Source: Promicromonospora iranensis
GTDB taxonomy: Bacteria; Actinomycetota; Actinomycetes; Actinomycetales; Cellulomonadaceae
Assembly: GCF_028994775.1 (NCBI RefSeq)
Contig: NZ_JAJQMN010000018.1
Span: 1-64,000 of the forward strand
Direction: 5' to 3'
DNA length: 64,000 bases
Part shown: positions 53,360 through 62,534 of the stretch, piece after piece
How positions within the stretch are numbered: position 1 is the first letter of the stretch
How the letters are laid out: every line of letters begins with the position of its first letter
The notes under the pieces: model-generated
What the model saw: the letters and a program-made list of their open reading frames with translations, nothing else
The model's database searches: none
What the model was told of the DNA's origin: nothing
Position numbers and translations under genes: made by a program

Positions 53360-54693
53360 GCCCCGCGGCCGACGCCGTCCTGGCCGAGCTCCTCCCCTAC
53401 CCCGGGGACGGCTCACGCGCCGACGGCCCCGTCGCCGTCGACGCCACGGACCGGCTGCTCCTCGACGAGGCCGCCCCGCTGATCGCGAGCGATCCCGAGC
53501 GGGTGGTGGTGATCGGCGACCGGTTCGGTGCCCTCACCCTCGGCGCGCTGGCGTTGGGGGCCCGTTCCGTCGACGTGCACCTGGACGCGATCACCGCCGA
53601 GGCCGCCCTCTCCGACAACACCTCGCGCGCGTCCCGGCCTCTGTTGGCCGCGCACCGACAGCTCGCCGAGAACGCACCGAACCCGAACGAGCCGGCCGGG
53701 GCCGGGTACACCGTGCACGACGACCTCGGTCCTCAGCTGCTCGCGGGCGCACGTCTCGTGCTGCTCCAGCTGCCGGCGTCGCTGGCGGAGCTGACCGAGA
53801 TCACCGAGCACGTGGCCCGGCACGCCGACCCGGCGGTGACCCTCCTCGCGGGCGGCCGGGTCAAGCACATGACCCACGCGATGAACGACGTGCTCAGCGC
53901 CTCCTTCGGGCAGGTCAGCGCCTCGCTCGCCCGGCAGAAGTCGCGGCTGCTGATCGCGCGCGAGCCACGGTCCGACGTCGGGCCGCTCACCTATCCCGTG
54001 ACCGCCCGGCTCACCGACCGCGAGATCCTCGAAGCCATCGGCACCCCGGAAGAAACCCGGACGCCGGACGCCGGGCTGACCGTCGTCGCGCACGGGGCCG
54101 CCTTCGCCGGAGCCACGCTCGACCGCGGCACGCGTCTCCTGCTGGCGCAGGCCCATCGCTGGCCCGACCTGTCGGGCGCCGAGCCCCTCCCGACGACCCC
54201 TGGGCACGACCCGGACTACGCGGACGGCCGGCCCATCGCGGTCGACCTCGGCTGCGGCACCGGCATCCTCGCCACCGTCCTTGCGCTGCGGTTCCCCGGC
54301 GCCCACGTGATCGCGACGGACCGGAGCACGGCCGCCTGCGCCTCGACGAAGGCGACGCTCGCCGCGAACGGTGTCCGGGCCGCCGTCGTGCGGGGCGACG
54401 CCGGGGACCGGCTCCCCGTCCCCGACGGCTGGGCGGACCTCGTGCTGCTCAACCCGCCCTTCCACGACCGTGCCGCGCTGAGTACCGACGCGGCACACCG
54501 GATGTTCGCCGCTGCGGGCCAGGTCCTGCGCGAGGGCGGCGAGCTCTGGACCGTCTTCAACACGGGCCTGCACTACCGCAACGCCCTGCGGCGCGCCGTC
54601 GGGCCGACGGAGCACGTGGCCCAGGACCCGCGGTTCACCGTGACCCGGAGTGTGCGGAAAGTACTTACAGATCGGTCAGTGCAGGGCGGTTAG
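53356..54693 (+). CDS. RsmC/RlmG-like class I methyltransferase
   Basis: A 445-residue protein with two related halves. The N-terminal half (VVVIGDRFGALTLGALALGA) has lost the clear SAM motif. The C-terminal half has VDLGCGTGILATVLAL and the catalytic motif LLNPPFH used for guanine N2 methylation of rRNA. The doubled layout resembles RsmC and RlmG. It starts inside the DUF5997 stop codon and is translationally coupled to it. Confidence 0.9.
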   Translation: MSPAADAVLAELLPYPGDGSRADGPVAVDATDRLLLDEAAPLIASDPERVVVIGDRFGALTLGALALGARSVDVHLDAITAEAALSDNTSRASRPLLAAHRQLAENAPNPNEPAGAGYTVHDDLGPQLLAGARLVLLQLPASLAELTEITEHVARHADPAVTLLAGGRVKHMTHAMNDVLSASFGQVSASLARQKSRLLIAREPRSDVGPLTYPVTARLTDREILEAIGTPEETRTPDAGLTVVAHGAAFAGATLDRGTRLLLAQAHRWPDLSGAEPLPTTPGHDPDYADGRPIAVDLGCGTGILATVLALRFPGAHVIATDRSTAACASTKATLAANGVRAAVVRGDAGDRLPVPDGWADLVLLNPPFHDRAALSTDAAHRMFAAAGQVLREGGELWTVFNTGLHYRNALRRAVGPTEHVAQDPRFTVTRSVRKVLTDRSVQGG

Positions 54694-54778
54694 CCTGGCG
54701 GGGCGCCCGAACCGGGCGCACCGCACCGGCAGCACGTCCGGTCTTGGCCGGCCTGCCCCGAGCTCGAAGGATCTGTCG

Positions 54779-56782
54779 ATGAGGACACTCCGCACCACCC
54801 TGCGCGGCGCCGCCGTCGCGGCGGTCGCAGCATCGCTCGCCGCGGGAGCCGCGGTCGCAGCGCTACCGGCCACTGCCGCGCCGTCCGCCACCGACGAGGG
54901 CAGAGCGATGGTCAAGGCGTCCGTGGCCAAGCAGAAGGCGACGTCCGAGGGCAAAGGGCAGAAGGTCAAGCCGAAGGTGAAGAAGCCGAAGAAGGCCGCG
55001 GCCGACCCCGACTTCGGGCCCAACGTCACCTTCATCGATCCGACCTGGTCGACCGACCGGATCAACACCTTCCTCGACTCGGTGAACGACGAGGCGGAGA
55101 TGAGCCTGGGCCGGCACCAGGTGTTCTTCGAGCCCGGCACCTACGGCAGCGCAGCCGGGCAGAACGACCCGGCCACGGCCACCGACATCGTCAACCAGAC
55201 GGTCGGGTACTACGAGTCGATCTCGGGCCTCGGCGCGCAGCCGGGCGACGTGCTGATCAACGGCGCCCTGCACGTGGAGCCTGTCGTCGGCTGCCCGGAA
55301 CGGCCCTGGGAGTGCGCCGCCCCCGGCTCGCTGAACCACTTCTGGCGTTCGATGTCGAACATGGCGATCAACCCCATCCAGCGCCCCGTCGGCGAGGACG
55401 CCGCCCGCCCGTTCCCGGCCGGCGTGACCGAGCCGCACCAGATGCGCTGGGCCGTGTCCCAGGCCGCGCCGATGCGCCGCATGGACATCCAGGGCAGCCT
55501 GACCGTCTTCGGCCGGTACGGCGAGTTCGCCTCCGGCGGCTACCTCGCGAACTCACGTGTGGCCGGCACGATCGCCACCGGGTCACAGCAGCAGTGGTTC
55601 ACGCGCAACAGTGAGGTCGGCACCTGGGACGGCGGCGTCTGGAACATGGTGTTCTCGGGCGTCCGTGGCGCCCCCGCCACCGACTTCGGGCAGGACCTCG
55701 GTGAGGGCGCGAAGGGTGTCAAGACCACGGTCGCCAACACCCCGATCAGCCGGGAGGCCCCGTTCGTGTACCGGGCGGACAACGGCGAGCTCGCCGTCTT
55801 CGTGCCGAACGCGCGGACCGACAGCAACGGGACCGACTGGTCCACGTCCGCCGAGTCGGGCACGTCGATCGGTATGAGCGACTTCTACGTGGCCCGCGAG
55901 GACGTCGACACCGCCGCCTCGATCAACGCCGCCCTGGCGGACGGCAAGAACCTCCTCCTCACGCCCGGCGTCTACGAGCTCGACGCGGCCCTGCGGGTCG
56001 ACCGTGCCGACACCGTCGTGCTCGGCCTCGGCTACGCCTCGCTCACCCCGACGGCGGGCAACAGCGTGCTGGAGATCGGCGACGTCGCGGGCGTCAAGGT
56101 CGCGGGCATCACCGCCGACGCGAACGTGCCGGAGTCGGCGACGCTGATCAAGGTGGGCCCCGAGGGCGCGAGCGTCTCGGACCCGGCCAACCCGACCACG
56201 CTCACCGACGTCTTCGTCCGCGTGGGCGGTCCGTGGGAGGGCAAGGCCGTCACCTCCATCGAGGTGAACAGCGACCACACCCTGCTCGACCACATCTGGG
56301 CGTGGCGCGCCGACCACGGCCACGGCGTCTCCTGGGGCGGCAACACGGGTGCGCACGGCGTGATCGTGAACGGCGACGACGTGACGGCGACCGGCCTGTT
56401 CGTCGAGCACTACCAGGAGCAGCAGACGATCTGGAACGGCGAGAACGGCCGGACGATCTTCTACCAGAGCGAGATCCCGTACGACCCGCCGTCGCAGGCG
56501 GCGTTCATGGACGGCGACCGCCTGGGCTACGCGTCCTACCGGGTGGCGGACCACGTGACCAGCCACCAGGCGACCGGGCTCGGCGTCTACTCGTTCTTCA
56601 ACCAGGAGCAGGACATCCGCGTCGAGTCAGGCATCCAGACGCCGAACCGGCCCGGTGTCACGTTCCGGTCGATGACCAGCGTCTTCCTCAACGGATCGGG
56701 CGGCATCAACCACGTCATCAACGACACGGGCGCCCCGGCGGTCGGCAGCTTCGCCGCCCCCCAGGTGATCTCCTACCCCTGA
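54779..56782 (+). CDS. Secreted parallel beta-helix protein, function unassigned
   Basis: A 667-residue exported protein with a signal peptide (AAVAAVAASLAAGAAVAALP), a Lys-rich linker (KGQKVKPKVKKPKKA, about residues 55-70) and a long domain starting DFGPNVTFIDPTWSTDRINT. Repeated strand-turn patterns (VVLGLGYASLTPT, VKVAGITADANVP, LLDHIWAWRADHG) suggest a pectate-lyase/GH55-like beta-helix. Relatives are often annotated as 'adenylyl cyclase' without support; no cyclase motif is seen. WGGNTGAHGVIVNGDDV and HYQEQQTIWNGENG may line the active groove. ATG 54779 follows GAAGGA. A cell-wall or plant polysaccharide substrate is likely, but unproven. Confidence 0.8.
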   Translation: MRTLRTTLRGAAVAAVAASLAAGAAVAALPATAAPSATDEGRAMVKASVAKQKATSEGKGQKVKPKVKKPKKAAADPDFGPNVTFIDPTWSTDRINTFLDSVNDEAEMSLGRHQVFFEPGTYGSAAGQNDPATATDIVNQTVGYYESISGLGAQPGDVLINGALHVEPVVGCPERPWECAAPGSLNHFWRSMSNMAINPIQRPVGEDAARPFPAGVTEPHQMRWAVSQAAPMRRMDIQGSLTVFGRYGEFASGGYLANSRVAGTIATGSQQQWFTRNSEVGTWDGGVWNMVFSGVRGAPATDFGQDLGEGAKGVKTTVANTPISREAPFVYRADNGELAVFVPNARTDSNGTDWSTSAESGTSIGMSDFYVAREDVDTAASINAALADGKNLLLTPGVYELDAALRVDRADTVVLGLGYASLTPTAGNSVLEIGDVAGVKVAGITADANVPESATLIKVGPEGASVSDPANPTTLTDVFVRVGGPWEGKAVTSIEVNSDHTLLDHIWAWRADHGHGVSWGGNTGAHGVIVNGDDVTATGLFVEHYQEQQTIWNGENGRTIFYQSEIPYDPPSQAAFMDGDRLGYASYRVADHVTSHQATGLGVYSFFNQEQDIRVESGIQTPNRPGVTFRSMTSVFLNGSGGINHVINDTGAPAVGSFAAPQVISYP

Positions 56783-56819
56783 CCCAACCCCTCCGTCGGA
56801 GGTAGGACCAGGGCCGGAC

Positions 56820-56855
56820 AGAACTGCAGCGCACCCGAGGGTGCGCTGCAGTTCT
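56820..56855. terminator. Bidirectional terminator between beta-helix gene and FKBP
   Basis: A perfect 17-bp stem (arms 56820-56836 and 56839-56855, loop of 2) lies 38 bases after the beta-helix stop and 16 bases after the convergent FKBP stop. The arms run GAACTGCAGCGCACCC and its complement. Confidence 0.8.
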
Positions 56856-56870
56856 ACTTCGGCAGGAACG

Positions 56871-57272
56871 TCACTTCACGTCGACGATGTCCACGACGAA
56901 CACCAGGGTGTCACCGCCGCCGATGCCGGCCTGCGGCACGCCGCGCGCGCCGTAGCCGTGCTCCGGCGGGATCGACAGCAGCAGGCGCGAGCCGACGTTC
57001 TGCCCCACCATGCCCTTGTCCCAACCACCGATGACGGCGCCGACGCCGATCGGGAAGTCGATGGTGGTGCCGCGGTCGTACGAGTTGTCGAACACGTGGC
57101 CGCCCCAGGTCTGGCCCAGGTAGTTCACCACGATGGTGCGACCGGACTCGACGACCGGGCCGTTGCCCTCGGAGAGCACCTGCACCTGCAGACCGGTGGG
57201 CGCACCACCCTCGGGGAACGTCAGCTCCGGCTTGTCACCGAAGGTGCCGGAGGCGGTAGGAAGCGTGGTCAC
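56871..57272 (-). CDS. FKBP-type peptidyl-prolyl isomerase
   Basis: A 133-residue single-domain cytosolic FKBP that speeds prolyl isomerisation. Active-site blocks are VVNYLGQTWGGHVFDNSYDRG, GVGAVIGGWDKGMVGQNVG and PPEHGYGARG. GTG 57272 (VTTLPTASGTFGDKPELTFP) follows GAGAGGC. The N-terminal TASGTFGDKPELTFPEG is typical of actinobacterial FKBP. It has no signal peptide. Confidence 0.93.
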   Translation of the reverse strand: MTTLPTASGTFGDKPELTFPEGGAPTGLQVQVLSEGNGPVVESGRTIVVNYLGQTWGGHVFDNSYDRGTTIDFPIGVGAVIGGWDKGMVGQNVGSRLLLSIPPEHGYGARGVPQAGIGGGDTLVFVVDIVDVK

Positions 57273-57331
57273 GAGGATTGCCTCTCGATCGGGGTGACGC
57301 CGGGCAGTCCCGGCGCCGGTACCCACCCACC

Positions 57332-58243
57332 CTATGCGGCCACCACTGCTGCCCGCGAAGCGACGGCGGCCTGCCGCAGCGCGTCCAGAGCGGCGATCGC
57401 GGGCGGGGTGTGCGCGACGGCGTCCTGCAGCACCGCGTAGATCGAGCGCACGGGCGTGGGCCGCACGACGGGCACCGCGACCGTCGCCTGCGGCAGGTTG
57501 ACGGCACCGAGCTCGGGCAGCACGGTCATGCCGATGCCGGCCTCGACGAACGCGACCGCCGTCGGATAGTCGTGCGCCTCGACGCGGAACGTAGGGCTGA
57601 AACCCGCTGCCGTGCATGCCTCCAGCAGGTTGCGTCGGCACCATCCGCGCGCGAAGTCGTTGTCGACCCAGGACTCGTCCGCGAGCTCGGCGAGCTCGAT
57701 CTCGTCCCGGTCGGCGAACCGGTGGCTCCGCGGCAGGACGGCGACGTACGGGTCGTCGAGGAGGTGATGCGCCGTGAAGCCGCTCCCCGCGGCGAACTCG
57801 GCGTTCGCGACGACCACCTGCAGGTCGGCCCGGTCCTCGGTCTTGTCCGGGATGTGCTCGGCCAGCTCGAGGTCGAGGCGGACGCCGGGGAACTCCGTGG
57901 TCACGGTGCGCACGACGTCGGGCAGCCAGGCCGAGCCGACCGAGGCGAAGTAGGCCACCGAGAGCGAGCCGGTACGTCCGGCGCGCAGGTCGGCGACCAT
58001 GGCCTCGGCCTCGCCGAGCCGTTCGAGCACGCCGTCGGCCTGCGCGGCCAGGGCGTGCCCGGCGGCGGTGGGCCGGACCCCGCGGCCGTGCCGCGCCAGG
58101 AGCTTGAGCCCCGTCTCGCGCTGGAGCGCGGAGACGTGCTGACTGACGGCGGAGGGTGTGTAGCCGAGGTTCGCCGCGGCCGCACCGATGGACCCGGAGG
58201 CGACGACGGAACGGAAGACGCGGAGGCGGTGGACGTCGAGCAT
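57332..58243 (-). CDS. LysR-family regulator divergent from EamA transporter
   Basis: A 303-residue regulator: HTH GSIGAAAANLGYTPSAVSQH (about 18-37) and effector domain GSLSVAYFASVGSAWLPDVV. ATG 58243 gives MLDVHRLRVFRSV. It is 83 bp from the divergent transporter gene, which it probably controls; the effector is unknown. Confidence 0.9.
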   Translation of the reverse strand: MLDVHRLRVFRSVVASGSIGAAAANLGYTPSAVSQHVSALQRETGLKLLARHGRGVRPTAAGHALAAQADGVLERLGEAEAMVADLRAGRTGSLSVAYFASVGSAWLPDVVRTVTTEFPGVRLDLELAEHIPDKTEDRADLQVVVANAEFAAGSGFTAHHLLDDPYVAVLPRSHRFADRDEIELAELADESWVDNDFARGWCRRNLLEACTAAGFSPTFRVEAHDYPTAVAFVEAGIGMTVLPELGAVNLPQATVAVPVVRPTPVRSIYAVLQDAVAHTPPAIAALDALRQAAVASRAAVVAA

Positions 58244-58325
58244 GGCGCCACTGTACAGCGAGACTGAATCCTGGTGAAGGAAGAATCGCTGGTGCTTCAC
58301 AGTGGTTCGGGGCCACGATCGGCTC

Positions 58326-59285
58326 ATGACGAACACCACGGCCGAAAGCCGCCAGCCCCCGGCTCCTACCTCGGACAGGGTTCCGGACATGACCCTGACC
58401 ACGCCGACCGCGCCGCCGGTCACGAACCGCTTCCTCGTCCCGGCAGCCGCCGCGGTGACGGTGGTGCTGTGGGCCTCGGCGTTCATCGGCATCCGCTCGG
58501 CGGGCGTCGACTACTCGCCGGGAGCGCTCGCCCTGGGCCGGATCCTCGTCGGCACCGTCGCGCTCACGGTCATGGCCGCCCTGGCCCGCAAGCTTCGGCT
58601 GCCCCGCGGCCGGACGCTGGTGGGCGTCCTCGTCTGGGGCGTGCTCTGGTTCGGCCTGTACAACCTCGCTCTCAACGCGGCCGAACGCACCCTCGACGCG
58701 GGCACCGCGTCGCTCCTGGTCGGCCTGGCGCCGATCCTCATCGCGGTGTTCGCGGGGGTCTCCCTCGGCGAGGGCTTCCCCGCCCGGCTGCTGCTGGGCA
58801 TCGGCATCGCGTTCGCGGGCGTCGCCGCGATCGCGCTGGCCACGTCGAGCGGGGTCTCGGACACGATCAGTGTCGCGCTCGGGCTGGCCGCCGCCGTCGT
58901 CTACGCCGGCAGCACGATCCTGCAGAAGCGCCTGCTGCCGAAGGTCGACTCCCTCACCATGACCTGGCTGGGCTGCGCGGCCGGCACCGTCGCGTGCCTC
59001 CCGTTCGCCCCGGTGCTCCTGGACGAGCTCGCCACGGCGCCGACGTCGGCCACCCTGAGCGTTGTCTACCTGGGCGTCTTCCCCACCGCCATAGCCTTCG
59101 CCACCTGGGGTTTCGCCCTGACCCGGACGACCGCCGGCCGGCTCGGCGCGGCGACCTACGCCTCCCCGCCGCTGGCGGTGCTCCTGTCGTGGGCCCTGCT
59201 GGGCGAGGTTCCCGCACCCGTCGCCCTGGTCGGCGGGGCGCTGTGCCTGACGGGCGTCCTGGTGGCGACGCTACGACTCCGCTGA
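58326..59285 (+). CDS. EamA/DMT-family transporter
   Basis: A 319-residue protein with about ten membrane segments in two EamA repeats (FLVPAAAAVTVVLWASAFIG begins the first; SVALGLAAAVVYAGSTILQK begins the second). Such proteins export amino acids or metabolites. ATG 58326 and ATG 58389 (MTLTTPTAPP) are both possible starts. Divergent LysR upstream. Confidence 0.88.
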   Translation: MTNTTAESRQPPAPTSDRVPDMTLTTPTAPPVTNRFLVPAAAAVTVVLWASAFIGIRSAGVDYSPGALALGRILVGTVALTVMAALARKLRLPRGRTLVGVLVWGVLWFGLYNLALNAAERTLDAGTASLLVGLAPILIAVFAGVSLGEGFPARLLLGIGIAFAGVAAIALATSSGVSDTISVALGLAAAVVYAGSTILQKRLLPKVDSLTMTWLGCAAGTVACLPFAPVLLDELATAPTSATLSVVYLGVFPTAIAFATWGFALTRTTAGRLGAATYASPPLAVLLSWALLGEVPAPVALVGGALCLTGVLVATLRLR

Positions 59286-59338
59286 AGCCGTTGGTGCACC
59301 GATAAACCACGTAGGATTGCGCTCGAGATGAGCGCCCG

Positions 59339-60397
59339 ATGACAGCACCGAGAACGCCGCCGAAGCCGCGCGGCAGCGGCCGCCCGACCATCAGCGACGT
59401 GGCGGCGCTGGCCGGCGTCTCGCCCGGTGCGGTCTCGAAGGTCTTCAACGGCACCGGCCGCATCTCGGAGGCGACGTCCGAGCGCATCCGCGAGGCCGCC
59501 CGAAAGCTCAACTGGCGCCCCAGCGCCGCGGCGATCGCCCTGCGCACCGCCCGCGCGCAGGCGATCGGGCTGGTGCTGACGAGCGATTCCAGCGTGCCGG
59601 GTGTCGGCGCCGGCAACATGGACTTCATCTCGGGCATCGAGTCGGTGCTCAGCCCTCGCGAGTACGGGCTCCTGCTGAACGTCTTCATCACCGGGCAGCA
59701 CGAGGAGGAGCACTTCTACCGCACGCTCGCCGAGCGTCAGCGGATGGACGGGATCATCCTCACCAACTCCATGGTGGGCGATACCCGGCTCGAGCTCGTG
59801 TCCCGGCTCGGGCTGCCCGCGGTACTCGTCGGTGCGCCGTGGAAGCCCGGCGCCATCGAGTACGTCGACGCCGACCCGCCGAGCGCCGGGATCGCGGAGA
59901 CCGTGGACCACCTCGTGGCGCTGGGCCACAAGCGCATCGCGTTCGTGAGCGGCCCCAAGGACTACGTGCTGCCGGTGCTGCGGCGCGAGGCGTTCGTGCA
60001 GCGGCTGGCGGACCACGGCCTGCAGCCCCACACCGTCGTCGCGGTGGAGTACTCCCCCGCTCGGGCCGCCGAGGAGACCACCCGGCTCCTGGACGGCGCG
60101 GTCCGCCCGACGGCGATCCTGTACGGCACCGACACCATGGCGATCGCGGGGATGCGCACGATCCAGGCGGCCGGCCTGCGCGTGCCCGACGACATCTCCG
60201 TGGTCGGCTTCGAGGGACTCACCCTCGGCGAGTGGGTGGACCCGCCGCTGACGACCGTCCAGCGGTTCGCCTTCCAGCGCGGCCGCGCGGCCGCCGCCAA
60301 GGTGCTGACGCTGCTCGGCGAGACCGTGGAAGAACCGGTCCCGCTCGAGCAGCCCACCCTGGTGGTCCGCGGCTCGACGGCGGCCCCCTCCCGCTGA
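59339..60397 (+). CDS. LacI-family regulator of the downstream sugar operon
   Basis: A 352-residue regulator with HTH TISDVAALAGVSPGAVSKVF (about 17-36) and effector domain (GNMDFISGIESVLSPREYG, ILYGTDTMAIAGM, VVGFEGLTLGEW). It converges on the end of the sugar ABC operon, 26 bp away, and is its only local regulator candidate. The inducer is unknown. Confidence 0.9.
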   Translation: MTAPRTPPKPRGSGRPTISDVAALAGVSPGAVSKVFNGTGRISEATSERIREAARKLNWRPSAAAIALRTARAQAIGLVLTSDSSVPGVGAGNMDFISGIESVLSPREYGLLLNVFITGQHEEEHFYRTLAERQRMDGIILTNSMVGDTRLELVSRLGLPAVLVGAPWKPGAIEYVDADPPSAGIAETVDHLVALGHKRIAFVSGPKDYVLPVLRREAFVQRLADHGLQPHTVVAVEYSPARAAEETTRLLDGAVRPTAILYGTDTMAIAGMRTIQAAGLRVPDDISVVGFEGLTLGEWVDPPLTTVQRFAFQRGRAAAAKVLTLLGETVEEPVPLEQPTLVVRGSTAAPSR

Positions 60398-60422
60398 CCA
60401 GGCCCGGACGACTACCTCGGCG

Positions 60423-62534
60423 TCACCAGGTCAGCCGGAGAGCCGCCAGCTCGAGGACCGGGGGCAGCGCGACGTCGACCGTCCCCGCCGACATGCACAC
60501 GTCGGCGTCCACCCATTCCTCGCCGGCCAGCACCTGCAGCCGCACCTCTTCCGGCACCGGCCCGCCCGCCAGCGCCGCGACCCGGTCCAGGTCGACCGCC
60601 ACGCGCACGCCGTCGAGCGGCGAGACCGCCCGCCGCTGGCCGCGCATCATCATGGGGTCGGTCAGGTTGGCGGCCAGCACGGTGAACGAACGGTCGCCGG
60701 CCCATGTCGCGACGTCGACCACGCCGGGTCCGCGCACCGCGACGGACCGCCGTCCGCCCAGAGCGCGGCGCACGAGGTTGTCCAGCAGGGTGAGGTGGTC
60801 GGACTGGAGCGCCTGCCAGTACAGCTCGGCGACGTTGAAGCCGACGACGTCGACCCGGCCCGCGCCGACCTCGGCGCCGAACACGGCCGGGGCGGTCGGC
60901 TCCGACCTCGGATAGACCTCCTCCATCGGCAGGTCGGGGTGGTCGGGCACGAAGCGCCACGACACGTCGAACGCACCGGTCGGGGCGCCGGCCGACGCGC
61001 CGTCCGGCACGCCGTCCAACGCACCGAAGCGGACGAGCCGGGTGCCACCCACGATGCGCAGCGCATCGCCGTAGCCCTCCTGGAGCGTTCCGCCCGGCTC
61101 CCGCTGGACATAGTTGTTGCGCACGATCCCGCCCCGGCGTTCGACGACGTCGACGCCGAGCAGCTCGGTCACCAGCGCCCCGCGCCCGGCGACGTCGGGC
61201 CCCCCGCCCGTGAGCAGGAGCGCTCCGCCGTCCTCGACGAACACGCGCAGGGCGTCGGCGGCGGACGTGTCAAGCGACGGCACCTCGGGGAGCACGACCA
61301 GCCGGACACCGGGCTTGGTCAGCGCCGACAGCGAACCCGGTCCCACGTACTCGAACGGGACCCCCAGCTCGACCAGCACCTGGTAGACGCCCGACGCCGC
61401 GTCGCGCACGCGGGTGGACGCCGTGTGCTCGTCCGCGTCCCAGACGAGCACCTCCGCGACCGGCCGCTCGTCGCCCCGGACGCCCGCGACCGCGCGGTGC
61501 AGCCCGAAGGCCCGCTCGACGGCGGGGATCCAGCGCGGGTCGTGGATCCGCGCCGCGAACTTCGTGAACCAAGGGAAGGCACCGTGGACGAACCCGTCGA
61601 CGATCCACCCGGTCGTCTCGACCGCCGCGTTGACCGAGTCCTTCCAGCGGAAGTCGTGCGACTCCGGCCCCACCGAGGTGATGAGCCCGACGGGTTTGCC
61701 GGGGTGCAGGGCGCGCACCCGCTTGGCGTCCCGGCCCGCTGCCCAGAGCGCTTCCCCGTCGCCGCGCGCCTGGTGGTCCACCAGCAGGAACGGCACCGAC
61801 CGGGCAACCCGCGGCTCCAGGTCGGCGGCCGTGAACGAGCCGAGGTTCGGCACGAACCGGACCGCCGGCGCGGCGTCCTGCACGGCCCGGTCCCAGTGCG
61901 CCACGAGGTCGCTGAGCCTGCTCCGGCGCCACGCCCGGTAGGTGGCCCAGGCCTCGCCGTCGGCGGGGTCCGCCGTCGTGGGCAGCGCGCGGCCGGTCGC
62001 GGACCGGAAGTCCCGTGCGGTCGACTCCGTGTACCCGGGGCCGTGCCCCTGCCACCGGTTCGCGAACAGGGCGTCGACGTCGTAGTCGCGCGCGATCTCA
62101 CGGAGCACCTCGGTCGTCAGCTCCCAGCTGTAGCCGCCGAACGCGTCGGTGAGGTAGATGCCGGGCATCGCCCAGTGCTCCAGGAGCTCGCCGTCCTCCG
62201 TCCGCGCGATCCAGTCGGGCCGCTCCTCGACGACGTCGCGGTGCACGGCGTGCGGGTCCACCCGGGCCATGACCGCCATGCCTCGCGAGCGGGCCAGGTC
62301 CACCACCTCGCCCAGCAGGTCCCGGTCGCCCAGGTAGACGCTCCGGTGGTGCAGCGGCACCTTGGTCGGGTAGTAGGCGATGTAGCCGCCGGCACTGATG
62401 CACACCGCCGTCGACGCCGTACGTTCCATGACGTCGGCCCACGCGTCGAGGTCGAAGTCGAGCGGGTCGTTCTCCACGAAGGTCAGCTGGGTCCAGCGGT
62501 GCTCGCCGTCCAGCCCTGTGCGCGCAGCAGTCAT
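60423..62534 (-). CDS. Glycoside-hydrolase-like protein with GH42M-type domain
   Basis: A 703-residue cytosolic protein. The N-terminal ~370 residues look like a TIM barrel (CISAGGYIAYYPTKVPLHH, VMARVDPHAVHRDVVEERPDW, YDVDALFANRWQGHG). A class I glutamine-amidotransferase-like domain of the beta-galactosidase trimerisation type follows at about 385-590 (LVVLPEVPSLDTSAADALR, LLLTGGGPDVAGRGALVTE). The C-terminus is beta-sandwich-like. This recalls 'hypothetical glycosyl hydrolase 6' proteins and GH151, but I cannot assign a family. Its start overlaps the permease stop (ATGA), so it acts on the imported sugar. Confidence 0.8.
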   Translation of the reverse strand: MTAARTGLDGEHRWTQLTFVENDPLDFDLDAWADVMERTASTAVCISAGGYIAYYPTKVPLHHRSVYLGDRDLLGEVVDLARSRGMAVMARVDPHAVHRDVVEERPDWIARTEDGELLEHWAMPGIYLTDAFGGYSWELTTEVLREIARDYDVDALFANRWQGHGPGYTESTARDFRSATGRALPTTADPADGEAWATYRAWRRSRLSDLVAHWDRAVQDAAPAVRFVPNLGSFTAADLEPRVARSVPFLLVDHQARGDGEALWAAGRDAKRVRALHPGKPVGLITSVGPESHDFRWKDSVNAAVETTGWIVDGFVHGAFPWFTKFAARIHDPRWIPAVERAFGLHRAVAGVRGDERPVAEVLVWDADEHTASTRVRDAASGVYQVLVELGVPFEYVGPGSLSALTKPGVRLVVLPEVPSLDTSAADALRVFVEDGGALLLTGGGPDVAGRGALVTELLGVDVVERRGGIVRNNYVQREPGGTLQEGYGDALRIVGGTRLVRFGALDGVPDGASAGAPTGAFDVSWRFVPDHPDLPMEEVYPRSEPTAPAVFGAEVGAGRVDVVGFNVAELYWQALQSDHLTLLDNLVRRALGGRRSVAVRGPGVVDVATWAGDRSFTVLAANLTDPMMMRGQRRAVSPLDGVRVAVDLDRVAALAGGPVPEEVRLQVLAGEEWVDADVCMSAGTVDVALPPVLELAALRLTW

